From: Streptomyces sp. IMTB 2501
Lineage (GTDB): Bacteria > Actinomycetota > Actinomycetes > Streptomycetales > Streptomycetaceae
NCBI RefSeq assembly: GCF_001953885.1
Contig: NZ_MQUS01000033.1
Span: 29,369-93,368, forward strand
Length of the DNA: 64,000 nt
Direction of reading: 5' to 3'
Positions 16,216-24,636 of this stretch are shown one piece after another. The translations under genes and the position numbers were made by a program. Each line of letters opens with the position of its first letter. The stretch's first letter is position 1. Under the pieces are notes generated by a model. It searched no databases. It was not told the DNA's origin and saw only the letters and a program-made list of their open reading frames with translations.

Positions 16216-17607
16216 GTGACGACGATGACGGAAGCGTCCGTACGCGAGTTCAAGATGCCGGACGTCGGCGAGGGACTCACCGAGGCCGAGATCCTCAAGT
16301 GGTACGTCCAGCCCGGTGACACGGTCACCGACGGCCAGGTGGTGTGCGAGGTCGAGACGGCCAAGGCGGCCGTCGAACTGCCCATCCCCTACGACGGCGT
16401 GGTCCGGTCCCTGCACTTCCCGGAGGGCACCACGGTCGACGTGGGCACCGCCATCATCGCCGTGGACGTGGCGGGCGGCGCGGCGGAGCCCGTGGAGGCG
16501 GAGCCTGTCGTGGCCGCCGAGGCCCCCGCGGAGGAGCCGAAGCCGGCGGGCCGCCAGCCGGTCCTGGTGGGCTACGGCGTGGCAACGTCCTCCACCAAAC
16601 GCCGCCCCCGCAAGGGCCCCGAGGTCACCGTCCCAGCGGCGGCCCAGGCGATCCAGACCGAGCTGAACGGCCACGGCCGCGGCACGGTCGCCGAGAAGCC
16701 TCGTCCGCTGGCGAAGCCGCCGGTGCGGAAGCTGGCCAAGGACCTGGGTGTCGACCTGGCCACGGTCGTCCCGTCCGGCCCGGACGGCATCATCACCCGC
16801 GAGGACGTCCACGCGGCGGCCACGCCGAAGCCGGCGGAGCCGGCCGCCCCGGCCGTGACCCCCGCCGCGCCCGTGACGCCGGCTCCGGTGGCCTCGTACG
16901 ACGGCACACGCGAGACCCGTGTCCCGGTCAAGGGTGTGCGCAAGGCGACGGCGTCGGCGATGGTGGGTTCGGCGTTCACGGCGCCGCATGTCACGGAGTT
17001 CGTGACGGTGGACGTGACCCGGACGATGAAGCTGGTCGAGGAGCTGAAGCAGGACAAGGAGATGCAGGGGCTGCGGGTGAACCCGCTGCTGCTGATCGCC
17101 AAGGCCCTGCTGGTCGCGATCAAGCGGAACCCGGACATCAACGCGTCCTGGGACGAGACGGCCCAGGAGATCGTGCTCAAGCACTACGTCAACCTGGGCA
17201 TCGCGGCGGCCACCCCGCGCGGTCTGATCGTGCCGAACATCAAGGACGCGCACGCGAAGACGCTCCCGCAGCTGGCCGAGGCGCTGGGCGAGCTGGTGGC
17301 GACGGCCCGCGAGGGCAAGACGTCGCCAGCGGCGATGCAGGGTGGCACGGTGACGATCACCAACGTCGGCGTCTTCGGCGTCGACACGGGAACGCCGATC
17401 CTCAACCCCGGCGAGTCGGCGATCCTCGCGGTCGGCGCGATCAAGCTCCAGCCGTGGGTGCACAAGGGCAAGGTCAAGCCGCGTCAGGTCACCACCCTGG
17501 CGTTGAGCTTCGACCACCGGCTGGTCGACGGCGAGCTGGGTTCGAAGGTGCTGGCGGACGTGGCGGCGATCCTGGAACAGCCGAAGCGGTTGATCACCTG
17601 GGCGTGA
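16216..17607 (+). CDS. bkdC: Dihydrolipoyl acyltransferase E2 of branched-chain 2-oxoacid dehydrogenase
   Basis: 463 residues from GTG 16216 with GGGAGAGG just upstream. One lipoyl domain (residues ~8-85) has the lipoylation Lys in CEVETAKAAVELP. A Glu/Ala/Pro linker follows, then a peripheral subunit-binding domain (~170-205: VRKLAKDLGVDL, GPDGIITREDV). The acyltransferase core (~235-463) ends with SFDHRLVDGELG, which carries the catalytic His and Asp (HxxxDG). The E3 component is not nearby and is presumably the shared lipoamide dehydrogenase. The operon ends here at a strong terminator. Confidence 0.94.
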   Translation: MTTMTEASVREFKMPDVGEGLTEAEILKWYVQPGDTVTDGQVVCEVETAKAAVELPIPYDGVVRSLHFPEGTTVDVGTAIIAVDVAGGAAEPVEAEPVVAAEAPAEEPKPAGRQPVLVGYGVATSSTKRRPRKGPEVTVPAAAQAIQTELNGHGRGTVAEKPRPLAKPPVRKLAKDLGVDLATVVPSGPDGIITREDVHAAATPKPAEPAAPAVTPAAPVTPAPVASYDGTRETRVPVKGVRKATASAMVGSAFTAPHVTEFVTVDVTRTMKLVEELKQDKEMQGLRVNPLLLIAKALLVAIKRNPDINASWDETAQEIVLKHYVNLGIAAATPRGLIVPNIKDAHAKTLPQLAEALGELVATAREGKTSPAAMQGGTVTITNVGVFGVDTGTPILNPGESAILAVGAIKLQPWVHKGKVKPRQVTTLALSFDHRLVDGELGSKVLADVAAILEQPKRLITWA

Positions 17608-17636
17608 CGGTCCCGGGTGGGTGACCTCGAAGCGTT

Positions 17637-17675
17637 GAGGTGGCGGCCGCGACTACGACTTGCGGCCGCCACCTC
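17637..17675 (+). terminator. Terminator of the bkd operon
   Basis: A perfect 14-bp stem GAGGTGGCGGCCGC / GCGGCCGCCACCTC with an 11-base loop, 30 bases after the E2 stop, followed by a short T/C run. Confidence 0.9.
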
Positions 17676-17751
17676 TTCCTTGCACGGAAAGTCCCGTACG
17701 GGCAGCGACCGATTCGAGCACCACGGCTACTGCTCCTTGTCTCCTCACAAC

Positions 17752-17769
17752 TGCCGTAGATTTACGGCA
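17752..17769. promoter_or_regulatory. Inverted repeat TGCCGTA-GATT-TACGGCA
   Basis: A 7-bp perfect inverted repeat in the non-coding stretch after the bkd terminator, just before the MurJ-like remnant. It may be the operator of a lost gene. Confidence 0.35.
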
Positions 17770-17825
17770 TGGTGACGGGGGAGAGAGGACTGCGGCTCGG
17801 CATGCGAAGCCTCCGGCTGCGGCGC

Positions 17826-17992
17826 GCGGTGGGGTCGGGCGGGCCTCTGTCCTCATGGCCGGCGGGACCGTCGTCTCCCGGGCCGGCGGGCTGATCCGGC
17901 AGGTCCTGCAGGCGGCCGCCCTCGGGACAGGGCTGCTGGCCAAGGTGCTGAAGGTCGGTGAACTCCGACGGATTCCGGGCCTCGGTCTCTGA
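17826..17992 (+). pseudogene. Fragment of a MurJ-like lipid II flippase gene
   Basis: One frame reads ASVLMAGGTVVSRAGGLIRQ and then VLQAAALGTGLLAK. This closely follows the first transmembrane segment of MurJ/MviN proteins, where the usual wording is LMAxGTxVSRxxGFxRxxxxxAALGTG. The similarity ends abruptly after GLLA, and the frame stops at 17990-17992. No full-length gene remains, so this is a decayed copy. Confidence 0.5.
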
Positions 17993-18092
17993 CCATCTCC
18001 ACCGGTCCCTGACGCCGGATCAGGGGGTGCTCAGGGTGGCGTCGGGGATGTCACGGATGGTGGTGGAGTGGCTACGGCGGCACGCTGGTGAC

Positions 18093-18959
18093 ATGACGAA
18101 ATCCGCTGCGTTTCGCCCCGGTTCAGCCGCCCCCGCCGGTCGTGTGCCCGCCCGCCGTGCCGCCGTCCTCGCGAGCGCCGCCGCCGTCCTCGCCGGTACG
18201 GCGGCGGTGGCCGCGCCAGGTGCGGCGTACGCCGTGTCCGGCAACACCACTCCCGCCGCGGCCGATCAGTCCGCAGCCGCTCCGTCCGCCACCGACTTCA
18301 GCGACTGCCCATCACTCCCCGACGGCGTCGACCCGGCCCGATGGAGATGCGAAGTGCACACGGCCGCACCGCGGTTGACCATGGGAAACATTACGGTGAA
18401 CCTCGCCCCGATCACCATGACGCACGCCGAAGGCCCGTTGCCGGACGGCAGCGATGGGCAGGTGTGGGGCGCGATGCACAGCTCCCCCACCGCCATACCG
18501 GGAGGCCTGACCGGCACTCCCGCGGGCGATCGCGCGGCCGTGCTGGGGCTGGCGATACAGCCGGAGTACGGGGGCCGGTTCGACGCCTACACCGGGCAGT
18601 TCAGCCTCCGCTTCCGGCTCGTCGGCCCGTTGGTGCCGCAGGGCTGCGCCATCGGGGCGGACGAACCGGTCGACTTCCAGCTGAAGCGCTCCGGACCCTC
18701 GAAGTGGGTCTCCCAGGATCCCCCGGTGATCGAGTTCTCGGCGTACGACGACACGTTCACGGCCCCGGCCGCCGAACACTGCGGGCCGATCACCGGACCC
18801 CTCAACAGACGGCTCGGCCTGCCGGCTGCCACGGGGAACCTGCTGTCGTACGACGCTTCGTACACCTTCAAGACCTACGACCGACTCCGGACGAAGGGCG
18901 ACGACGACAGTAGGGAGGGAATTCGGACGGCCATGCCCGGCTCAGCCCCGCGGCCGTAG
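18093..18959 (+). CDS. Secreted protein of unknown function
   Basis: 288 residues from ATG 18093. A long Sec or Tat-like signal (RRAAVLASAAAVLAGTAAVA) is followed by a cleavage region AAPGAAYA. The mature part has four cysteines (CPSLP, WRCEVH, QGCAIG, EHCGPI), suggesting disulfide bonds, and beta-rich sequence such as LTMGNITVNLAPITM and AYTGQFSLRFRLVGP. No known domain is recognised. The start is uncertain, since frames open from 17958, but the hydrophobic signal favours 18093. Its 3' end overlaps the convergent membrane-protein gene by 18 bases. Confidence 0.7.
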   Translation: MTKSAAFRPGSAAPAGRVPARRAAVLASAAAVLAGTAAVAAPGAAYAVSGNTTPAAADQSAAAPSATDFSDCPSLPDGVDPARWRCEVHTAAPRLTMGNITVNLAPITMTHAEGPLPDGSDGQVWGAMHSSPTAIPGGLTGTPAGDRAAVLGLAIQPEYGGRFDAYTGQFSLRFRLVGPLVPQGCAIGADEPVDFQLKRSGPSKWVSQDPPVIEFSAYDDTFTAPAAEHCGPITGPLNRRLGLPAATGNLLSYDASYTFKTYDRLRTKGDDDSREGIRTAMPGSAPRP

Positions 18960-19943
18960 CGCGTTCAGCAGGGCCGCGCCCCGCTCGGCGTCGTCCACGC
19001 TCACCGCGAAGTCCGTACGGCGGCCCCGCGGGCGTACGACCAGACAGTCGCCGGCGCGGAGCATGACCGTGGTGCCGAGGCCGCTGAGGCGGTAGCCCCA
19101 GCCGCCGACCTGGGACGGCAGCCGGTGCTCGGCGCGGGCGGACTCGATGGCGGCCGGGGACCAGCGGCGGGCGGGCCAGCCGAGCGGGCCGAACGACACC
19201 TCAAGGCCCGCTTCCGACACCTTCGCCTGGACCGAGGAGAAGGCGGCACCGGCGAGCGTGGCGATGGCGCAGAGCGCGCACACGAACCACAGCCAGGTGG
19301 GGTCGGCCAGACCGACGGCCAGGGCCACCAGGGCGCCGACGGTGACCAGGCCGGTCAGCGTGGCCTGCAGCTGCAGCCAGGGGTTGGCCGCGCGGGAGAA
19401 CCACACCAGCCGTTCGCCCTCGGGCAGGTTCAGCGCGGGGGTGGCGGTGGCCGGTGTGGCGGTGGGGCGGGTGCTCCAGCGCCAGGCCGCCACGCCGGCC
19501 ACCGCTGCCGACGCCAGGATCAGCGCGATGTCCAGGCCCGGTTCGCGGGCCTCGTGCCAGTCGGCGCGGTCGAGGTTCGCGTGGACGATGGATGCCTGCG
19601 CGCAGACCAGTACGGCCGCTGTGGGTGCCAGTGCTATCGCTCGCCAGGGGAGTACGGCCGGCCAGGAGCGGCGCCAGCGGACGCTCACCGCGAGGGTGAT
19701 GAGCAGCCAGATGCCGGCCGGGAACAGGGAGGCCGCCCATAGCGGCATGGAGCCGTCGGGGGTGTCACCGCCGCTCCAGTGGGTCGCGAGCCGGTCGGGC
19801 AGCCGGTCGTGCGCGGCCCAGGGCAGGCCCGCGAGCAGCGCGGCGACGGCCGCCGTGCATCCCGCGCGTCCCCAGAGCGCGGTGCGGCTCCGGCCGCCTG
19901 CCCCGTTGTCCCCGCTGGGCATGTCCCCGTCTGTGTCTGTCAT
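18942..19943 (-). CDS. DUF1648-type integral membrane protein
   Basis: 333 residues with about six membrane segments (TAAVAALLAGLPWA, LFPAGIWLLITLAVSV, LVTVGALVALAVGLA and others) and a soluble C-terminal part. The motif LPDRLATHWSGGDTPDGSMP near residue 52 is the DUF1648 signature found in SdpI-like and GntR-associated membrane proteins. It overlaps the regulator gene upstream by ATGA (19940-19943), so the two are co-translated. This pairing suggests an envelope-stress or permease-like target of the regulator. The 3' end overlaps the convergent secreted-protein gene. Confidence 0.82.
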   Translation of the reverse strand: MTDTDGDMPSGDNGAGGRSRTALWGRAGCTAAVAALLAGLPWAAHDRLPDRLATHWSGGDTPDGSMPLWAASLFPAGIWLLITLAVSVRWRRSWPAVLPWRAIALAPTAAVLVCAQASIVHANLDRADWHEAREPGLDIALILASAAVAGVAAWRWSTRPTATPATATPALNLPEGERLVWFSRAANPWLQLQATLTGLVTVGALVALAVGLADPTWLWFVCALCAIATLAGAAFSSVQAKVSEAGLEVSFGPLGWPARRWSPAAIESARAEHRLPSQVGGWGYRLSGLGTTVMLRAGDCLVVRPRGRRTDFAVSVDDAERGAALLNALRPRG

Positions 19944-20290
19944 GTCGTCGTCCCCCGGATCATGTCGATGAGGTCGGTGCGGCTGTAGCCGAGCCGGGAA
20001 GCCTCCGCGATCAGCTCTCGCACCCTGATCTGCAGTCCGGAACGCTGGGCCGCGCCCTCGGCGACGGTGATCCCGCGGCCCCGGCGGAACTCCAGCAGGC
20101 CATCGTCCCGCAGTTCGCGCAGGCCGCGCAGGACGGTGTTGACGTTGATGTCCAGGGCCGTGGAGAGATCGCGGGCCGAGGGCAGCCGGTCGCCGGCGCG
20201 GCATTCGCCCTCGGCGACGGCCCGCCGGATCGCCGCCGCGACCTGCTCGTGCAGGGGGCGGGTGTCGGTCTTGTCCAGACGCAGCAGCAT
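19940..20290 (-). CDS. GntR regulator, YtrA subfamily
   Basis: 116 residues. A winged-helix GntR N-terminus (RPLHEQVAAAIRRAVAEGEC, RLPSARDLSTALDINVNTVL) is followed by only ~45 residues, the hallmark of the YtrA subfamily, which lacks a large effector domain. It is translationally coupled to the downstream membrane protein, as YtrA regulators typically are with their target transport or membrane genes. A perfect inverted repeat overlaps its start codon, indicating autorepression. Confidence 0.88.
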   Translation of the reverse strand: MLLRLDKTDTRPLHEQVAAAIRRAVAEGECRAGDRLPSARDLSTALDINVNTVLRGLRELRDDGLLEFRRGRGITVAEGAAQRSGLQIRVRELIAEASRLGYSRTDLIDMIRGTTT

Positions 20291-20313
20291 GGTGCTAATG
20301 AAACTAGCACCAT
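20289..20313. promoter_or_regulatory. Operator of the YtrA-type regulator
   Basis: ATGGTGCTA-ATGAAAC-TAGCACCAT is a perfect 9-bp inverted repeat with a 7-base spacer covering the regulator's start codon. The GTnnTA...TAnnAC layout is that reported for YtrA-subfamily operators. Confidence 0.75.
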
Positions 20314-20340
20314 CAGCTTCATTGTGCAGCGGGTGGGCAG

Positions 20341-20377
20341 CAGAACGGGCCCGCCGCTGGTCGCGACGGGCCCGTTC
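20341..20377. terminator. Terminator downstream of the D,D-carboxypeptidase gene
   Basis: A perfect 12-bp stem AGAACGGGCCCG / CGGGCCCGTTCT between the carboxypeptidase stop (20395) and the regulator start. The T-run is on the plus-strand side, so it may act in both directions. Confidence 0.8.
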
Positions 20378-20394
20378 TTTTGTCCGCTGGTGCG

Positions 20395-21306
20395 TCAGCC
20401 GAGCTTGGCGAAGCCGTAGTCGAGGAGCTTCGTGGCGTCCGTCGCGCGCTGTGCGTACGAGGTGGAGGCCAGGACCGTGCCGATGACCGTCTTGCCGTTG
20501 CGGGTGGCGGCGAAGACGAGGCAGGCACCGGCCTCGGGGCCGGAACCGGTCTTCACGCCGATGGTGCCGCCGTAGCTGGAGAGCAGCGTGTTCGTGTTGG
20601 TCCACGTCTGCATGGTGCGGGTGCTGCCCGTCTTGGTGATCGTCTTCGCGGTGTACGACTTCGTCTTGACGATCGCGCGGAAGTTGGCGTTCTTCATCGC
20701 GCTGCTGGCGATCTTCGTCAGGTCGCGCGGCGTCGAGAAGTTGTTGCCGTTGCCGATGCCGTCGAACGAATCGAAGTGGGTGTTCTTCAGGCCCAGGCTG
20801 GTGGCGGCGGCGTTCATCTTGCCGATGAAGTTCTTCACGCGCGCGTCGCGGGTGGAGCCGGAGCCGTAGGTGTCGGCGAGCGCGTAGGCGGCGTCGCAGC
20901 CGGACGGCAGCATCAGGCCGTACAGCAGCTGGCGGACGGTGACCTTGTCGCCGACGATCAGGTGTGCCTGGGAGGCGTTGTTCTTGACGACGTAGTCGCT
21001 GTACGCCTTCTGGATCGTCACCTGCTTGTCGAGGTTGAGGTTCGACTGCGCGAGCACGACCTTGGCGGTCATGATCTTGGTGGTGGAGCCGGTGGAGCGC
21101 TGGGTGTCCGCCGCCTTGGTGTACAACGTCGAGCCGCTCGTGTTGTTCATCACGTAGCCGCCCTTGGCCACGATCGAGGGCGCGGTGACGGCCTGAGCGG
21201 GCGCCGCGGTGAGGGCACCGGTCGCGAGCACCGCGCCGGAGGTGACGGCGACAGCGGCGGCTCTGCGGATACGCGTGATGCGGGTGCCCTTAATGCCGGT
21301 AATCAA
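20395..21306 (-). CDS. D-alanyl-D-alanine carboxypeptidase (PBP5-like serine peptidase S11)
   Basis: 303 residues. The signal peptide (RRAAAVAVTSGAVLATGALT, cleavage near APAQA) directs it outside the membrane. The penicillin-binding motifs are visible: SxxK as STTKIM, the second-motif loop LMLPSGCDAAYALAD (SGC in place of SGN) and KTG in GVKTGSGPEAG. It should trim pentapeptide stems of peptidoglycan. There is no obvious C-terminal amphipathic membrane anchor, so it may be released or wall-bound. An upstream region of ~190 bases separates it from the divergent GntR gene. Confidence 0.9.
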   Translation of the reverse strand: MITGIKGTRITRIRRAAAVAVTSGAVLATGALTAAPAQAVTAPSIVAKGGYVMNNTSGSTLYTKAADTQRSTGSTTKIMTAKVVLAQSNLNLDKQVTIQKAYSDYVVKNNASQAHLIVGDKVTVRQLLYGLMLPSGCDAAYALADTYGSGSTRDARVKNFIGKMNAAATSLGLKNTHFDSFDGIGNGNNFSTPRDLTKIASSAMKNANFRAIVKTKSYTAKTITKTGSTRTMQTWTNTNTLLSSYGGTIGVKTGSGPEAGACLVFAATRNGKTVIGTVLASTSYAQRATDATKLLDYGFAKLG

Positions 21307-21495
21307 AGTGATGTACCCCGATTATGTTGAATGCCCCTGAGGTGCGGCCGAGTTGAGGTGGCGAGTGCAGGGGGCCGCACGTGTGAGACACGTAAGTAGC
21401 ACAGAAGGTTGTGCTGATGCTGCGGACGATTTCCGCCACGTCCGGATGCTGGACGCCGCTGCCTCATGCGTACGTGTTGTATCTATCCTGTGGGC

Positions 21496-22170
21496 ATGAA
21501 GACGGCCGTACCGCAGACCGCCCGCCCGCACGCGAAGCCGCCGCCCGCCGCCGACCGGGTGTACGCCCATGTCAAACAGGGCGTTCTGGACCGCCGCTAC
21601 GAGGGCGGCACCCTGCTCACCGAGGGCGAGCTGGCCGAGGCCGTCGGGGTCTCGCGTACGCCCGTGCGGGAGGCGCTGCTGCGGCTGGAGGTCGAGGGCC
21701 TGATCCGGCTCTACCCGAAGAAGGGCGCCCTGGTGCTGCCCGTCTCCGCACAGGAGATCGCCGATGTGGTGGAGACGCGCCAGCTGGTCGAGGAGCACGC
21801 CGCCCGCAAGGCCGTCCCCGCCCCGCCCGGTCTGCTGAAGCGGCTGACCGAGCTGCTGGAGCTGCAGAAGGCGCAGGCCGCCGCGGGTGATCTGGCCGCG
21901 GCCGCGGTCACCGACCGCTCCTTCCACGCCGAGATCGTGCGCAGCGGCGGCAACGAGATCCTGTCCCGGCTCTACGACCAACTGCGCGACCGGCAGCTGC
22001 GGATGGGCGTCGCCGTCATGCACTCCCACCCCGACCGGATCGCCAAGACGCTCACCGAGCACGAGGAGATACTTGAGGCGCTGCGCGCCGGGGACGCGGA
22101 GGCGGCCGTCGAGGTCGTGCACCGGCATGTGAGCTGGTTCGAGCACCTCGCCCGGGGTGAGGTCCGATGA
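21496..22170 (+). CDS. GntR regulator, FadR/FCD subfamily
   Basis: 224 residues from ATG 21496. The winged helix (DRVYAHVKQGVLDRRYEGGT, GVSRTPVREALLRLEVEGLI) is followed by an all-helical FCD effector domain with metal-ligand positions (DRSFHAEIV near 142, HSHPDRI, HEEILEALRAGDAEAA). It likely senses a small organic acid. It overlaps the following MFS transporter by ATGA, so the transporter is probably the regulated cargo system. ATG is 6-7 bases after a possible -10 (TATCTA), hinting at a leaderless transcript. Confidence 0.88.
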   Translation: MKTAVPQTARPHAKPPPAADRVYAHVKQGVLDRRYEGGTLLTEGELAEAVGVSRTPVREALLRLEVEGLIRLYPKKGALVLPVSAQEIADVVETRQLVEEHAARKAVPAPPGLLKRLTELLELQKAQAAAGDLAAAAVTDRSFHAEIVRSGGNEILSRLYDQLRDRQLRMGVAVMHSHPDRIAKTLTEHEEILEALRAGDAEAAVEVVHRHVSWFEHLARGEVR

Positions 22171-23477
22171 GCGGTCCGACGCGGAACGTCACCCTTCCGG
22201 GTGATCCGCCGGGCGGCCGGCGTGCCATCACCGTGTGGTCCATAGGTGTCGCCGTCTACTTCGTCGCCGTCATCTTCCGTACGTCACTGGGTGTGGCGGG
22301 ACTGGACGCGGCGGACCGCTTCCATGTGAACGCCTCCGCCCTGTCGACGTTCTCCATACTCCAGCTGCTGGTCTACGCCGGCATGCAGATACCCGTCGGC
22401 CTGCTGGTCGACCGGCTCGGCACGAAGAAGGTCCTCGGCATCGGAGCGGTCCTCTTCACCGCCGGGCAGCTGGGCTTCGCCTTCTCGCCGTCGTACGGCA
22501 CAGCCCTCGCCTCCCGCGCCCTGCTGGGCTGCGGTGACGCGATGACCTTCATCAGCGTGCTGCGGCTCGGCACCCGCTGGTTCCCGGCCCGGCGCGGGCC
22601 GCTGGTCGCACAGCTCGCGGGGCTGGTGGGCATGGCGGGCAACCTGGTCTCCACCCTGGTCCTCGCCCGGCTGCTGCACGGCGTCGGCTGGACCTGGGCG
22701 TTCGCCGGCAGCGCGCTCGCGGGTGTCGTCGTCCTCGTGCTGACGCTGCTGTTCCTGAAGGATCACCCCGAGGGGTTCGAGCCGGAGCCGTCCCCGCATC
22801 AGGGCGCGGCCTACGTCCGCCGGCAGATCGCGGCGGCCTGGCGGGAGCCGGGTACCCGGCTCGGGCTGTGGGTGCACTTCACCACCCAGTTCCCGGCGAT
22901 GGTGTTCCTGCTGCTGTGGGGTCTGCCGTTCCTGGTGCAGGCGCAGGGGCTCAGCCGGGCCACGGCCGGTGAACTGCTCACGCTCGTCGTGCTGTCCAAC
23001 ATGGTGATCGGGCTGGTCTACGGCCAGATCGTCGCCCGGCACCATGCGGCGCGGCTGCCGCTGGCGTTGGGCACGGTGGGGGCGACCGCGCTGCTGTGGG
23101 CCTCGACGCTGGTGTACCCGGGGGTGCACGCGCCGATGTGGCTGCTGGTGGTGCTGTGCGCGGTGCTGGGGGCGTGTGGGCCGGCCTCGATGATCGGGTT
23201 CGACTTCGCGCGGCCGGCCAACCCGCCCGAGCGACAGGGGACCGCGTCCGGTATCACCAACATGGGTGGATTCATCGCCTCGATGACGACGTTGTTCGCG
23301 GTCGGGGTGTTGCTGGATGCGACGAGGGACGACTACGACGTGGCGTTCAGCGCGGTGTTCGTGCTGCAGGCGCTCGGGGTGTCGCAGATACTGCGGCTTC
23401 GTGGGCGGGCTGCGCGGCGTGAGCGCGAGCGGTTGGTGGCCAGCCGGGTGGAGACGGTGCACGTGCCGGCGGCTTAG
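22167..23477 (+). CDS. Major facilitator superfamily transporter
   Basis: 436 residues with about 12 membrane helices. The loop 2-3 MFS signature region is GLLVDRLGTKKVLGIGAVLF. Further helices include ALASRALLGCGDAMTFISVL, VVVLVLTLLFLKDH and the second-half FDFARPANPPERQGTASG. It is translationally coupled to the FCD regulator, so its substrate is probably that regulator's ligand, perhaps a carboxylate. Codon use becomes slightly less biased near the 3' end. The ~110 bases after the stop hold nothing recognisable. Confidence 0.87.
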   Translation: MSGPTRNVTLPGDPPGGRRAITVWSIGVAVYFVAVIFRTSLGVAGLDAADRFHVNASALSTFSILQLLVYAGMQIPVGLLVDRLGTKKVLGIGAVLFTAGQLGFAFSPSYGTALASRALLGCGDAMTFISVLRLGTRWFPARRGPLVAQLAGLVGMAGNLVSTLVLARLLHGVGWTWAFAGSALAGVVVLVLTLLFLKDHPEGFEPEPSPHQGAAYVRRQIAAAWREPGTRLGLWVHFTTQFPAMVFLLLWGLPFLVQAQGLSRATAGELLTLVVLSNMVIGLVYGQIVARHHAARLPLALGTVGATALLWASTLVYPGVHAPMWLLVVLCAVLGACGPASMIGFDFARPANPPERQGTASGITNMGGFIASMTTLFAVGVLLDATRDDYDVAFSAVFVLQALGVSQILRLRGRAARRERERLVASRVETVHVPAA

Positions 23478-23588
23478 CCGAGTTCTCCCCTCCGCGCGTC
23501 ACCCGCGCACCACCCGTTTCCAGTCGGCCGAGAGGCCGGACAACCTGCCCGGGTCCTCGCCGTCGGCGACTTCCCGTCAGAGCTTCGC

Positions 23589-24413
23589 CTACGGCGTCAC
23601 CGTGAAGTTGTTCAGGATGGCCGTTGTCAGGGTGGGGTCGCCCTCTGTTTTGATGCGGTCTGTCACTGCCTCCGGGGTGACGCGGCCGCAGGCCAGGCGG
23701 ACGTAGGTCTCCCAGTCGAGGGTGAGGGTGGCGGCGGGGCCGAGGGCCGGGGCGGTTTCCAGGCTGCCGCGGCCCTGGATGTCGACGCGGATCGTGCGCA
23801 GGAACTCCACCGGGCCGTGCACGTCGAACACGATCGCCGAACTGCGCGGCGCGTCCGCGTCCTTCGCGACGACCTTGGGCAGTGCCTCCAGCAGGACGTC
23901 CCGGACCACATGCGCGCCCGGCGAGTCCAGGTTGCCGGGGCGGCCGAGGGCCGTGCGCAGGTCCTGTTCGTGCACCCACACGGCGAACGCGCTGGCGCGG
24001 TAGGCCTGTTCCACCGTGATCTCGGTGCCCAGCGGGCCGCGCACCGTGGTGCCGGGGTCGCGGGACTCGTTGCGCAGCTGGCGGTTGCGGCGGATGACCG
24101 TGTACTCCAACTCGGCCGTCATCTCCGGCGCCGTGTGGTGGCGGCGGACGTCGACCTGCATCTCCATGTACCGCTGGTGCTCGGTGGTGACGTGGAAGAG
24201 GTCACGCGGGAGCGAGTGGATCGGGCGCGGGTCGCCGAGCATCTCGCAGTCCAGGCCGATCACATGGGACACGACGTCCCGCACGGACCAGCCTGGGCAC
24301 GGGGTCCGCCGGTTCCACTCGCCCTCGGCGAGCGACTGGACCATCTCGGATATCGCTTCGATGGAGTGCGTCCAGGCGTCGGCGTAGGGCTGGAGGGTGG
24401 GATGCAGACTCAC
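23589..24413 (-). CDS. Maleylpyruvate isomerase-like, mycothiol-dependent DinB-fold protein
   Basis: 274 residues from GTG 24413, chosen because family proteins begin just before LHPTLQPYADAW; the frame extends further upstream without similarity. The N-terminal DinB-like bundle has WNRRTPCPGWSVRDVVSHVI, with metal-ligand His positions H57 type, HQRYMEMQVDVRRHH and FAVWVHEQDLRTALG. The C-terminal ~90 residues are an SCP2-like domain (GPVEFLRTIRVDIQGR, WETYVRLACGRVTP). Actinobacterial relatives use mycothiol as cofactor in isomerase or detoxification reactions. The substrate is unknown. Confidence 0.8.
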   Translation of the reverse strand: MSLHPTLQPYADAWTHSIEAISEMVQSLAEGEWNRRTPCPGWSVRDVVSHVIGLDCEMLGDPRPIHSLPRDLFHVTTEHQRYMEMQVDVRRHHTAPEMTAELEYTVIRRNRQLRNESRDPGTTVRGPLGTEITVEQAYRASAFAVWVHEQDLRTALGRPGNLDSPGAHVVRDVLLEALPKVVAKDADAPRSSAIVFDVHGPVEFLRTIRVDIQGRGSLETAPALGPAATLTLDWETYVRLACGRVTPEAVTDRIKTEGDPTLTTAILNNFTVTP

Positions 24414-24506
24414 GGAACGGGACCCCTCGGCGGTCGGTACACGGGCAGGTTGTGGCGGCGTTGTCAGCGGGCGGCGGCGACGGCACGGCGGCGTGTGTCT
24501 GAGGCT

Positions 24507-24539
24507 CCCCCTGGTTCTCGACTGCGCTCGAACCGGGGG
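24507..24539. repeat. Intergenic inverted repeat (Streptomyces-type dispersed hairpin)
   Basis: CCCCCTGGTTC pairs with GAACCGGGGG around a TCGA...TCGA loop, in the gap before the hydrolase gene. I recall near-identical hairpins recurring in Streptomyces intergenic DNA; no function is assigned. Confidence 0.5.
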
Positions 24540-24636
24540 GACCCCCAAGTTACGCTGCCTGCAGGCACCCCGGCAGTGCTTTCGTGTGACGATCGTAGGC
24601 CTGTGTGGACGACTCGAATGTCAGGACGGTGGTAGT

